64,000 nucleotides of DNA. Origin: Desulfobacter latus. Lineage in GTDB: Bacteria; Desulfobacterota; Desulfobacteria; Desulfobacterales; Desulfobacteraceae. Under the pieces are notes generated by a model. That model was not told the origin of the DNA, did no database searches, and worked only from the letters and a program-made list of their open reading frames with translations. The stretch is taken from contig NZ_JACADJ010000006.1 in NCBI RefSeq assembly GCF_013389365.1, positions 42,602-106,601 on the forward strand. The letters are read 5' to 3'. How positions within the stretch are numbered: the first letter of the stretch is position 1; every line of letters begins with the position of its first letter. Position numbers and translations under genes: made by a program. Below are positions 22,124-29,815 of this stretch, one piece after another.

Positions 22124-22477
22124 CTAAGTCAGGACAACTTGGACAATTTTAGACAGACTATAATCAAAAATCCCCAGAAAAACGGCAACAATAAACACAA
22201 AAACAACGACCACAACCGTCGTTCCGGTTGTTTGTTTTCGGGTTGGCCAGACAACTTTTTTCAACTCTACCTTCACTTCCCGAAAAAACTCTGCTGTCCT
22301 TGCAAAAAAATTACCTGCCATAGGCTGCCCGGATTTTTCAGTTCCAGCATCAGATAACGACCGCACCGGTTTCTTTTCCACAGTCGATTTTACAGCAACT
22401 CCCGATTTATCATCAGCAGTTTCAATAACACGCTTTCGTTTCTCACTCTGAGGTTTTTTTTTCTGTAATTTCGACAT
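22124..22477 (-). CDS. secE: Preprotein translocase subunit SecE
   Basis: SecE clamps the two halves of SecY in the membrane translocon. The C-terminal 60 residues have the conserved FFREVKVELKKVVWPTRKQT amphipathic helix followed by one membrane segment (VVVVVFVFIVAVFLGIFDYS). The N-terminal 50 residues are a charged, low-complexity extension. ATG 22477 gives 117 residues; upstream codons of the open frame run into tRNA-Trp and are rejected. Confidence 0.95.
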   Translation of the reverse strand: MSKLQKKKPQSEKRKRVIETADDKSGVAVKSTVEKKPVRSLSDAGTEKSGQPMAGNFFARTAEFFREVKVELKKVVWPTRKQTTGTTVVVVVFVFIVAVFLGIFDYSLSKIVQVVLT

Positions 22478-22537
22478 ATCCCACCGATAAATCACCTTCT
22501 GACCAACATCAAATATCGGCAGAAGGTGATGAAAATA

Positions 22538-22614
22538 TGGCAGGTCAGGAGGGAGTCGAACCCCCAACAGCCGGATTTGGAGTCCGGAGCTCTACCAATT
22601 GGAGCTACTGACCT
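22538..22614 (-). tRNA. trpT: tRNA-Trp (CCA anticodon)
   Basis: The acceptor stem AGGTCAG pairs with CTGACCT, with discriminator G and an encoded CCA end. The anticodon loop CTCCAAA gives CCA. The TPsiC arm has GGTTCGACT. It lies just upstream of secE, a conserved position. Confidence 0.97.
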
Positions 22615-22629
22615 GCATAGCAATGCAAT

Positions 22630-22788
22630 TTATTTTATTTTAGTCTCTTTGTGGACAAGATGTTTATTGCAGAATTTACAATATTTTTTAAATTCAATCT
22701 TGTCCGGAGTCTTGCGTTTATTTTTGGTCGTCGTATAATTTTTCCTCTTGCATTCATTACAAGCAAGAGCGATAAGCACTCTGTCCAC
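22630..22788 (-). CDS. rpmG: 50S ribosomal protein L33, zinc-binding type
   Basis: This is a 52-residue L33 between tRNA-Thr and tRNA-Trp. It starts at GTG 22788 with AGGGG about 6 nt upstream and ends at TAA 22630. Two CxxC pairs, CNEC (10-13) and CKFC (37-40), mark the zinc-dependent form. The central [19 protein letters not shown] matches the family. In many bacteria this position is preceded by a tuf copy, which is absent here. Confidence 0.95.
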   Translation of the reverse strand: MDRVLIALACNECKRKNYTTTKNKRKTPDKIEFKKYCKFCNKHLVHKETKIK

Positions 22789-22841
22789 TTTCAACCCCTT
22801 GACTTGACGTCTATTGACGTCTATTTTTTTTCAGCACAATT

Positions 22842-22918
22842 TGGAGCCCATGACCAGAATCGAACTGGTGAACCTCTTCCTTACCAAGGAAGCGCTCTAC
22901 CGACTGAGCTACATGGGC
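22842..22918 (-). tRNA. tRNA-Thr (GGT anticodon)
   Basis: The acceptor GCCCATG pairs with CATGGGC, discriminator T, encoded CCA. The anticodon stem CTTCC/GGAAG encloses the loop TTGGTAA, so the anticodon is GGT. It is the last of four tandem tRNA genes before rpmG. Confidence 0.97.
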
Positions 22919-22973
22919 TAACGCACCATATAATCTAAATAATCTAAACCTGTGTACAATAAAAGATCGTAAG

Positions 22974-23049
22974 TGGAGCGGGAGACGAGGCTCGAACTCG
23001 CGACATTCAGCTTGGAAGGCTGAAGCTCTACCAACTGAGCTACTCCCGC
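22974..23049 (-). tRNA. tRNA-Gly (TCC anticodon)
   Basis: The acceptor GCGGGAG pairs with CTCCCGC, discriminator T, encoded CCA. The anticodon loop CTTCCAA between TCAGC and GCTGA gives TCC, reading GGA/GGG codons. It sits between tRNA-Tyr and tRNA-Thr. Confidence 0.97.
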
Positions 23050-23133
23050 TTATGATAAGACTAAATGTAAGTCAATCAACCAAACCGACTATGTAGTCCC
23101 AGCAATCCATTAACAGATCTCCTACATTTGCTT

Positions 23134-23218
23134 TGGTGGTGGGGGGAGGATTTGAACCTCCGAAGGCTGAGCCGTCAGATTTACAGTCTGATCCCTTTGA
23201 CCACTCGGGAACCCCACC
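23134..23218 (-). tRNA. tRNA-Tyr (GTA anticodon)
   Basis: At 85 nt including CCA, this has the long variable arm of class II tRNAs. The acceptor GGTGGGG pairs with CCCCACC, the discriminator is A, and the anticodon loop CTGTAAA gives GTA. Confidence 0.97.
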
Positions 23219-23228
23219 TAAGCTATTT

Positions 23229-23304
23229 TGGAGCCGATACCCCGAATCGAACGGAGGACATTCTCATTACAAGTGAGATGCTCTACCATCTGAGCTATAT
23301 CGGC
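23229..23304 (-). tRNA. tRNA-Thr (TGT anticodon)
   Basis: The acceptor GCCGATA pairs with TATCGGC, discriminator T, encoded CCA. The anticodon loop CTTGTAA gives TGT. It is the first gene of the minus-strand block in this window, about 40 nt after a good promoter. Confidence 0.97.
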
Positions 23305-23346
23305 TTACTTTAAGCTACACAATCTCCGTAGCGAAAAGACCGAGCA

Positions 23347-23375
23347 AATGTATCAGAACATTTTTAACATAGCAA
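23347..23375 (-). promoter_or_regulatory. Promoter of the tRNA-rpmG-secE-nusG block
   Basis: On the minus strand, TTGCTA (23370-23375) and TACATT (23347-23352) are 17 nt apart, followed by a GC-rich discriminator (GCTCGG) typical of stable RNA promoters, then tRNA-Thr 40 nt further on. The 400-nt gap 23305-23707 also holds the opposite-facing start region of the mltD-like gene, with a weak TTGACG (23646-23651) and TAATCA (23670-23675). Confidence 0.6.
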
Positions 23376-23707
23376 CCCCTTTTTTTAAAAAAATGCATAT
23401 TTTTTTCCATCCCACGATCAACAGTTAAATTTATAATAGTTACAGAGACAAGCAAAATATCGGACAAGATTCCGATAAAACGCTTTAATATCCTTTTAAA
23501 TACAATGATTGTATGGTATTTTTTCATTGACATCCAACACTATCTTCATTACACCAATAAATATTCTAATAACAGCCATAGACTAAGCGCCATGGCCCTA
23601 AAACGCCTATTAAAAACATAGGCGCCAATCGCAAAAAATACTATATTGACGTGATTTTACAACTTAACTTAATCATATACATAGACAGCTATCGGTAAGG
23701 AGACCAA

Positions 23708-25450
23708 GTGAACACTTACAAACCGGCCGCATTAATTTTTGCTTTATCCCTATTCTTGATTACCGGTTGCCAACAGTCCCATTTGCCAGCCAATAAACCG
23801 TTAACAGACCAGACCCTCAAACCTGCTGAGCCCATAGAACCTTTAAACCAAAACACCCTTCAACACGAGACAAGCAAACAAAAAAAAGACGAGAATCAAA
23901 TTCCGGATTTTAATCAAACCAAGATAGACCAGGCCCTTGAACTTTGCAGTGTAGCACAAAATTGCTGGGAACAGGGAAATCTTGATGAGGCTTTGTCAAC
24001 CCTTGATGCGGCCTACGCCCTAATGCTTGAAATAGATACCGATCACAACCCCGAATTCAATCAGCAAAAAGAGGACATTCGTTATCTTATCTCCAAAAGA
24101 GTTCTTGAAATCTATGCGTCTCGGCATATTGTTGTAACCGGTCATCATGACGCCATTCCCATTACTTTAAACGACCATGTGAATGCTGAGATAAAACGCT
24201 TAACCGGCCCCGAACGCAATTTTTTTATCCGTTCACTCAACCGCTCCTGCCGTTACCGGCCGTTTATCGTCCAGGCGCTTAAAAAATCCGGACTGCCGGA
24301 AGAGATATCTTGGCTCCCCTTGATTGAAAGCGGTTTTAAGAATAGGGCCTTATCCCCTGCAAGAGCGCTTGGTATGTGGCAGTTCATACCGTCAACCGGC
24401 AATAAATTCGGATTAAACCGCAATCACTATATTGATGAACGCATGGACCCTGAAAAAGCCACCAGAGCCGCCATTGATTATCTCAAGGAACTGCACAATA
24501 TGTTCGGAGACTGGACCACTGCTATTGCCGCTTACAATTGTGGTGAATACCGTGTACTGAAGACAATTCGCAGACAGAAACTGAACTATCTGGATAATTT
24601 CTGGGATCTATATCAGAACCTGCCTAGAGAAACAGCAAGATATGTACCAAGATTCCTAGCCACCGTTCATATTGTCAAAAATTTGGAAAAATATAATATT
24701 ACGATAGACAACCCACTAAAACCGCTTGAATACAAACCCTTTAACATAAAAAAGCAGGTCCATTTAAACGAAATTGCAAAGGCAATTAATGTCGATACAG
24801 ATATACTTGTTTCTCTCAACCCGGAACTGCGTTATAAAACTCTGCCCCCCGAGCCCTATACGATAAAAATACCTGTAGATCACGCAGGCGGGTTTATGGC
24901 CAAGCTAAATACCATTAAAACCAATGATCACCAGAACCTGCAGTATACTTATTACCGCATACGAAAGGGAGATACCTTATCAGGCATTGCCGGAAAATTT
25001 AAAACATCTGTAAATGCCATTGCCGGATGCAATAAAATTTCAAAAAAAAGCTGTATTATTATTGGCAAGGTATTGAAAATTCCAGGCACACACCATAAGG
25101 CAAGTATAAAAAATAATTTAATCACCGCTAAAACATCAAAAAAAATCACCTATACCGTGCGTGCTGGAGATAATCTGTGGCTGATTGCCAGAAAGTTTTC
25201 TACGACCACAAAACGGATTAAATCAATTAACAAATTATCAGGAACCAGACTAAACATTGGGCAACACCTGACCATTATCACTAACGATAAAACAGACAGC
25301 AAAAAATTATCGAGATATAAAGTTAAATCCGGAGATAATCCTCTCCGTATTGCAAAAAGACATAATATGAGCCTTAACCGTTTGCTGTCATTAAACCATT
25401 TAAGCAAAAGAAGCAAAATTTATCCCGGCCAGAGCCTACTCGTGGAATAG
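23708..25450 (+). CDS. mltD: MltD-like membrane-bound lytic murein transglycosylase with three LysM domains
   Basis: The enzyme cleaves the MurNAc-GlcNAc bond of peptidoglycan, forming anhydro-MurNAc, and is probably anchored in the outer membrane. The GTG start has TAAGGAGA 5 nt upstream. An N-terminal signal with lipobox LITGC puts the lipidated cysteine at residue 21. The SLT domain (about 185-320) has the catalytic glutamate E207 in LIESGF, then ALGMWQFIPSTG and AAYNCGEYRV. Three LysM domains follow, starting near residues 414, 480 and 535, for glycan binding. The gene stands alone, divergent from the tRNA block. Confidence 0.92.
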   Translation: MNTYKPAALIFALSLFLITGCQQSHLPANKPLTDQTLKPAEPIEPLNQNTLQHETSKQKKDENQIPDFNQTKIDQALELCSVAQNCWEQGNLDEALSTLDAAYALMLEIDTDHNPEFNQQKEDIRYLISKRVLEIYASRHIVVTGHHDAIPITLNDHVNAEIKRLTGPERNFFIRSLNRSCRYRPFIVQALKKSGLPEEISWLPLIESGFKNRALSPARALGMWQFIPSTGNKFGLNRNHYIDERMDPEKATRAAIDYLKELHNMFGDWTTAIAAYNCGEYRVLKTIRRQKLNYLDNFWDLYQNLPRETARYVPRFLATVHIVKNLEKYNITIDNPLKPLEYKPFNIKKQVHLNEIAKAINVDTDILVSLNPELRYKTLPPEPYTIKIPVDHAGGFMAKLNTIKTNDHQNLQYTYYRIRKGDTLSGIAGKFKTSVNAIAGCNKISKKSCIIIGKVLKIPGTHHKASIKNNLITAKTSKKITYTVRAGDNLWLIARKFSTTTKRIKSINKLSGTRLNIGQHLTIITNDKTDSKKLSRYKVKSGDNPLRIAKRHNMSLNRLLSLNHLSKRSKIYPGQSLLVE

Positions 25451-25504
25451 TTCGGGTCATGCAAAGCAATAAAATCCACCACATGCTTTTCTGATTACAT
25501 TGGG

Positions 25505-25540
25505 GCAGTTAGGGCAGGCACGGGGGCCTGCCCTAACTGC
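25505..25540. repeat. Perfect palindromic repeat between mltD and kamA
   Basis: A 15-bp perfect stem (25505-25519 with 25526-25540) closes a 6-nt loop. It lies between two convergent genes and could end transcription from both sides, though no clear T-run follows on either strand. Its word AGGGCAGGCACGGGG recurs inverted at about 45640, so it belongs to a dispersed repeat family. Confidence 0.8.
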
Positions 25541-25583
25541 GTATTTTAGTGATTACACGCCAAGCCCAGACACCCCCCGGCAA

Positions 25584-26957
25584 TTAAGCCACCCCTTCAG
25601 ACAACAGGCTGCTTTCCATCAGCATATCCAATTCATCCTGGTAAAAAAAATGACTCTGATCAAAGGCGGGCCGCAATTCATCAAGCCATATCGCCTGGTC
25701 ATCAAAGGAAGCGAAGAAAGGTTGTAGTACCCACTCCGGATTTCTGCCCTGAATCATTTGCAGAACAAACACCTTATTGCCTTTAATTTGAGCTGTTCCC
25801 AGAACCTGTACCTTGCCGGGCAACGCTGACATGCATGGCCCTCGAACGGTCCTTGCTATTCCGCTCACCCGACTGTAAGCTGCACGGAATATTTTCCAGG
25901 CCCGGGCAAGGGAAACGCTGAAATAATGCCTGTTACCTGTATTGCGGACAACAAACATATAGTAAGGGATACAACCGAGTTTAACTTGTTGCTCCCACAA
26001 CGCGATCCAGCTTTCCGGTTGATCGTTAATATGCCGAAGTAAAGGCGATTGCGTGCGAATCTGCGCACCGGTTGATCGGATACGGCAGATTGCATGGCGC
26101 ACCGCATCCGTCGCAAGCTCTTCTACAGAATTAAAGTGGGCCATTATCGCCAAATGTTTTCCCGCTGCAATCACTTCGTCAAACAAATGAAGCAAATCAT
26201 CCGCATCCGCATCATCAATAAAACGATACGGCCAGTAAGAAAGCGCCTTTGTCCCAATCCGAATTGTTTTCAGATGAGGAAGATCGGCATGAATCAGTTT
26301 GCGCAAATAACGAGCAAATATTTTAGTTCTCATGATAAGCGGGTCGCCGCCGGTAAAGAGGACATCCGTTACCTCTGTATGGACCTTCAAATATTTAACC
26401 AATTCTTCTGCGTCGTGCATGGAGAACCGAAACTTTTCTACCCCGATAAACTGAGGCCAACGGAAACAAAAGGTACAGTAAGCATGACAGGTTTGCCCCT
26501 GGCTTGGGAAGCAGAGGAGTGTTTCTCCATATTTATGCTGCAGTCCAGAAAGAATCTTGCCATCCAAACATGCTTGATTAAGTTCCATCTGACCGGCAGG
26601 GTGCGGATTAAGCGCCATACGGATCTGATTGGCGCAATTCGTAATTTCTTTTTTGGATGCGCCGCGTTTCAGCAATTTGGCCATCTTATCAAAATCATGT
26701 GGATGAAGCATCTCCCGTTGAGGGAAGTTCAGTATAAATATCGGATCATTGGGTAAATTATCCCAATCAATCAATTCATTAACCACGTAATTATTGGTTT
26801 TGAACGGCAAAACCCTGGCGACCACATCAATGTCAAATTTCTGCTCCTCGCTAAGACGATCAATCTGCCTGATGTTGCGATAATTACTCAGGGTATAAGA
26901 TTTATACTTTTCTGTACTTCCTGCTGATACAATTTTTCGGGATTGACATAAACACAT
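25584..26957 (-). CDS. KamA-family radical SAM protein (lysine 2,3-aminomutase-like)
   Basis: Members use a 4Fe-4S cluster, S-adenosylmethionine and PLP to move an amino group between the alpha and beta carbons of an amino acid. The cluster motif CHAYCTFC is at residues 157-164, followed by the SAM-site GGDPLIM. A lysine in ALPGKVQVLG is placed like the PLP lysine of KamA. The ATG at 26957 is chosen because GGAGGT lies 5 nt upstream; the open frame reaches 26981. Product is 457 residues. Substrate (lysine, glutamate or other) cannot be read from the sequence, and no partner gene such as the beta-lysine acetyltransferase AblB is nearby. Confidence 0.85.
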   Translation of the reverse strand: MCLCQSRKIVSAGSTEKYKSYTLSNYRNIRQIDRLSEEQKFDIDVVARVLPFKTNNYVVNELIDWDNLPNDPIFILNFPQREMLHPHDFDKMAKLLKRGASKKEITNCANQIRMALNPHPAGQMELNQACLDGKILSGLQHKYGETLLCFPSQGQTCHAYCTFCFRWPQFIGVEKFRFSMHDAEELVKYLKVHTEVTDVLFTGGDPLIMRTKIFARYLRKLIHADLPHLKTIRIGTKALSYWPYRFIDDADADDLLHLFDEVIAAGKHLAIMAHFNSVEELATDAVRHAICRIRSTGAQIRTQSPLLRHINDQPESWIALWEQQVKLGCIPYYMFVVRNTGNRHYFSVSLARAWKIFRAAYSRVSGIARTVRGPCMSALPGKVQVLGTAQIKGNKVFVLQMIQGRNPEWVLQPFFASFDDQAIWLDELRPAFDQSHFFYQDELDMLMESSLLSEGVA

Positions 26958-26999
26958 CATACACCTCCGCTTCTTTCGCATTTACAACTGCGATGAACT

Positions 27000-27080
27000 C
27001 CGGCTGTAAATACTGAGAAGACAGGTTGAAAAGACAGCCGGAAAATTTTTCATTATATCGAACCATTGACAATCTCGTAA
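27000..27080 (-). promoter_or_regulatory. Promoter and leader hairpin of the kamA-family gene
   Basis: On the minus strand a -10 box TATAAT (27052-27057) lies 17 nt after a weak -35 TTACGA (27075-27080). The predicted transcript starts near 27045 and immediately contains a hairpin with a perfect 8-bp stem, CCGGCTGT with ACAGCCGG (27034-27041 and 27000-27007), about 40 nt before the start codon. It may affect mRNA stability or translation. It does not resemble a lysine riboswitch, being far too short. Confidence 0.5.
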
Positions 27081-27309
27081 AAAGTCCGATTTGGCTATTT
27101 TTATAATGCAACCTGTTTATATGATATATAGTGATTTTGCCATTCTTGAATTTTTACGAACCGATCAACCTACCTACTTTAACAAACGTATTTACTTAAA
27201 GCAATGCAATTTTCTCTCCATCCAATTTGAAATTTGGCATTACATCGTTTCAGATAATAGTCATGGTACATTTTTTTTTAGATTGCCCATGCCGCAACAA
27301 GACGCATAT

Positions 27310-27340
27310 AAAAAAGCGCATGCCCCTCAAGCACATGCGC
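27310..27340 (-). terminator. Rho-independent terminator after the OYE-type gene
   Basis: On the minus strand GCGCATG and CATGCGC (27334-27340 and 27316-27322) form a 7-bp stem followed directly by TTTTTT (27310-27315). It ends the transcript of the oxidoreductase at 27440-29353 and separates it from the kamA-family gene. The remaining gap 27081-27309 is A+T-rich and I see nothing else in it. Confidence 0.7.
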
Positions 27341-27351
27341 CATATAAATTT

Positions 27352-27414
27352 AGAGTATAGGAAATTCCAGCACCCAGCACCCAGCACCTAACAGCCCGCC
27401 CAAAGGGCGCTAAT
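27352..27414 (-). repeat. Interspersed repeat family A, copy 1 (inverted)
   Basis: On the minus strand this reads: TTAGCGCCC, a short loop, GGGCGGGC, GTTAGG, three tandem 7-bp units GGTGCTG, then an end TTTCCTATACTCT. Copies 2 (29474-29542) and 3 (39155-39223) share this order. Copies 1 and 2 are inverted and flank the oxidoreductase gene. Confidence 0.85.
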
Positions 27415-27439
27415 TTATATATCACTCCCGATCATCGAG

Positions 27440-29353
27440 TCAATAATTCAACGCAAGCGAATACCCCGCGTGTACGGCCGTAAAAATATCTTGGACCTCC
27501 CTGGCGTCTCCTATAATCTCGATCCTGGATACGTCTCTTTTTATTTCTTCACCAGGGCCTGCCGCAGGGCGCATACCGGAGGCCAGAATAACGGTCTGGA
27601 AGGGTTCGAGAGCTAACGTCTTCCCATCCTGTTCGATTTGAACGCCGTCATCTGTGAAATCCTTAACCGTTGTATGCGGCATAAGTTTAACGTTTTCCAT
27701 CTGTTCGAGCCTCATCAGGGTCAATTTTTTCGTAATCATTTCCATCATACTTCCTATGGGATCGGTCCGCTTTGTGGCAACGACTTCATAACCGGCCTTA
27801 CCCAGTTTTTCGGCGATTTCCACACCGGCCCTTCCGGCACCGATAACAAGGACCCTTGGCCCTTTGAGCTCTTTTTCGCCCTGAAAATATTCTATAGATG
27901 TCATAACATGCTGTGCATCAAGACCATGGATGTCTGGAATATTCTGAATGGCCCCGATTGCCCAAACGAGAAGATCAGGCCGGACCGCCTTGACCAAATC
28001 GGCATCGACGGATCTGTTCATGACAATGGCATCGATGTTTCTTTTCACATTCTGTTCGATAGAATCGAGGCCCTGCTTCATTTTTTCCTTTCCCGGGGCC
28101 TGCCAGGTAATGGCGAATTGGCCGCCCAAATGATCTGTCTTTTCAGCCAAGGTAATCTGATGACCGCGTTTTGCCAGGTACAAGGCCGCACTCATACCGG
28201 CCGGACCTCCCCCGGCAATCAGGACGTTCAAGGGGTTTTGGGTTTTTTCCAGGGCCGGTTTGCCGATTTCCGGATTCAAATTACACCCTAAAGATACGCC
28301 GCTTTTCATACGATGGAGACACCCCTGGAGACAGTAGCCACAATAGTTAATCCGGTCATCCAATCCGTTGTGCCATTTCTCTACCAGATCGTTATCCGCA
28401 AGAAGCGGCCGCCCAAGGGCCACAAGATCCGTTAATCCGTCATCCAGGAACTGGACGACCTTATCCTTTCTTCCCATTCTGCCGGCGGCGATCAGGGGAA
28501 GCGACGTGTGTTCACGAACCCAGGCTAAAGCATCTACCTGGGGCTTGTCCGGGAGACTGGCATGGTGAAAATACCATGCAGGGCTGAAACAGGCGTTTCC
28601 CATACCCACGTGTATGGCATGGATTCCCTTATCTTCTGCGAATTGAAGTAATGGAAGAAGGTCTTCCCCGCTGACGCCGAACTCAGGTGACATCTCATTT
28701 CCGGAAATCCTCAGGATAAGAGGTATATCGGGCGAACCGGCGTTGACTTTTGAAATAGCCTCTCGCGCAAAGAGTAACCTATCCTGTCCGTATGCATCTT
28801 GTCTCTTATTAATTTTACTGTTCAAGAATTGGGAAATAAGATAGCCATGCCCGCCCTGGATTTCTATGACATCAAAGCCGGCCTCCTGTGCTTTTTGGGC
28901 CGAGGATTCATACCCATCCAGAATCTCTTCTATGTCTTGTTCTGAAAGCGCCTCTGAAACATTTCCGTTTCTGGCAACGCATGTCATTACGGAAGGCGCC
29001 TTTGGCCGGCCGCCGATTATTTTGGGAAGGGCGGCGGCACCCGCATGATTCAGGTGAAGACAGGCAAGGCGATTCTCCTCATGTATGACATCTGCAATCT
29101 TTCGCAGTTCCGAAACACTTTGCGGTAAATGGACAAAGGGCTGTTTGGGATGCTCCCTGCCGTTGGCAGTGACCGAAACAGGCTCAATGATAACAATTGC
29201 AGGACCACTTCGTGCGATCTGCCGATAGAAAATCAATTGCTGATCTGTTACGGCACCATCGGGATTGCCGGCCCCGATCTTGATGGGGGGGAATACGAAT
29301 CTGTTCAATAGCGCCAGATTGCCTAAGTTAAATGTACTAAACATTCTTTCCAT
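27440..29353 (-). CDS. NADH:flavin oxidoreductase of the 2,4-dienoyl-CoA reductase type (OYE-FAD fusion)
   Basis: The 637-residue protein has an FMN-binding old-yellow-enzyme barrel (about 1-330), a 4Fe-4S cluster motif with Cys338, Cys341, Cys345 and Cys357, an FAD site GGGPAGMSAALYLAKRG (about 380) and an NAD(P) site VIGAGRAGVEIAEKLG (about 500). This is the layout of FadH, trimethylamine dehydrogenase and bile-acid or enoate reductases, which pass electrons from NAD(P)H to an activated C=C bond. The true substrate is unknown. The gene is alone between inverted copies of repeat family A and has its own terminator, so it may have moved as a unit. Confidence 0.88.
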   Translation of the reverse strand: MERMFSTFNLGNLALLNRFVFPPIKIGAGNPDGAVTDQQLIFYRQIARSGPAIVIIEPVSVTANGREHPKQPFVHLPQSVSELRKIADVIHEENRLACLHLNHAGAAALPKIIGGRPKAPSVMTCVARNGNVSEALSEQDIEEILDGYESSAQKAQEAGFDVIEIQGGHGYLISQFLNSKINKRQDAYGQDRLLFAREAISKVNAGSPDIPLILRISGNEMSPEFGVSGEDLLPLLQFAEDKGIHAIHVGMGNACFSPAWYFHHASLPDKPQVDALAWVREHTSLPLIAAGRMGRKDKVVQFLDDGLTDLVALGRPLLADNDLVEKWHNGLDDRINYCGYCLQGCLHRMKSGVSLGCNLNPEIGKPALEKTQNPLNVLIAGGGPAGMSAALYLAKRGHQITLAEKTDHLGGQFAITWQAPGKEKMKQGLDSIEQNVKRNIDAIVMNRSVDADLVKAVRPDLLVWAIGAIQNIPDIHGLDAQHVMTSIEYFQGEKELKGPRVLVIGAGRAGVEIAEKLGKAGYEVVATKRTDPIGSMMEMITKKLTLMRLEQMENVKLMPHTTVKDFTDDGVQIEQDGKTLALEPFQTVILASGMRPAAGPGEEIKRDVSRIEIIGDAREVQDIFTAVHAGYSLALNY

Positions 29354-29473
29354 TTTAAATATCCTTATTGTTTCCTATTTAGCTCCAGTTTTGCATAGCT
29401 AACAATATAATTATAAAATATCCTTGTTTAGCTTAAACTTGCAAGGAAAAAATATGATGAATGGTAAATTAAA

Positions 29474-29542
29474 TTAGCGCCCTTTGGGCGGGCTGTTAGG
29501 TACTGGGTGCTGGGTGCTGGGAAATGGAAATTCCTATACTCT
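29474..29542 (+). repeat. Interspersed repeat family A, copy 2
   Basis: This has the same modules as copy 1: the small hairpin GCGCCC/GGGCG, then GGTACTG, GGTGCTG and GGTGCTG units, then AATTCCTATACTCT. It faces copy 1 across the OYE-type gene, with hairpin ends inward and TATACTCT ends outward. From 29543 to 29688 only A+T-rich DNA and a possible tRNA promoter are seen: TTGTCT (29638-29643), 17 nt, TACTTA (29661-29666). Confidence 0.85.
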
Positions 29543-29688
29543 TAAAATAAAAAAATCACATCCGGATTAATTTATGACTTGCTTTCATGATAAATTTTGA
29601 ATATATCCGAATTTCCCATTATTTAGCGGCTTGAGTATTGTCTAAAAGGCCGGTTTATGATACTTATAGCTCGAACTAATAAATATGT

Positions 29689-29763
29689 GCCCCCGTAGCT
29701 CAGTGGATAGAGCATAGGATTCCTAATCCTTGAGCGCAGGTTCGATTCCTGCCGGGGGCACCA
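29689..29763 (+). tRNA. tRNA-Arg (CCT anticodon)
   Basis: The acceptor GCCCCCG pairs with CGGGGGC, discriminator A, CCA encoded. The anticodon stem AGGAT/ATCCT encloses TTCCTAA, so the anticodon is CCT, reading AGG. No integrase gene or attachment repeat is seen beside it. Confidence 0.97.
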
Positions 29764-29815
29764 TTAATTTAACGGGCCTTGGCTGTGCAGGCATCTTTGC
29801 CGCAACTGGGATACA

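Noticed and set aside
23315..23533. 72-codon minus-strand ORF upstream of the tRNA cluster
   Set aside because: It contains the predicted tRNA promoter and is A+T-rich with a lysine and hydrophobic bias. No ribosome binding site was seen.
26957..27057. Lysine riboswitch before the kamA-family gene
   Set aside because: The predicted leader is under 100 nt, while lysine riboswitches need about 170 nt with several stems. Only one stem is seen.
29689..29763. tRNA-Arg as an island attachment site
   Set aside because: tRNA genes are common integration sites, but no integrase and no repeat of the tRNA 3' end was found in the following genes, which are housekeeping or chemosensory.
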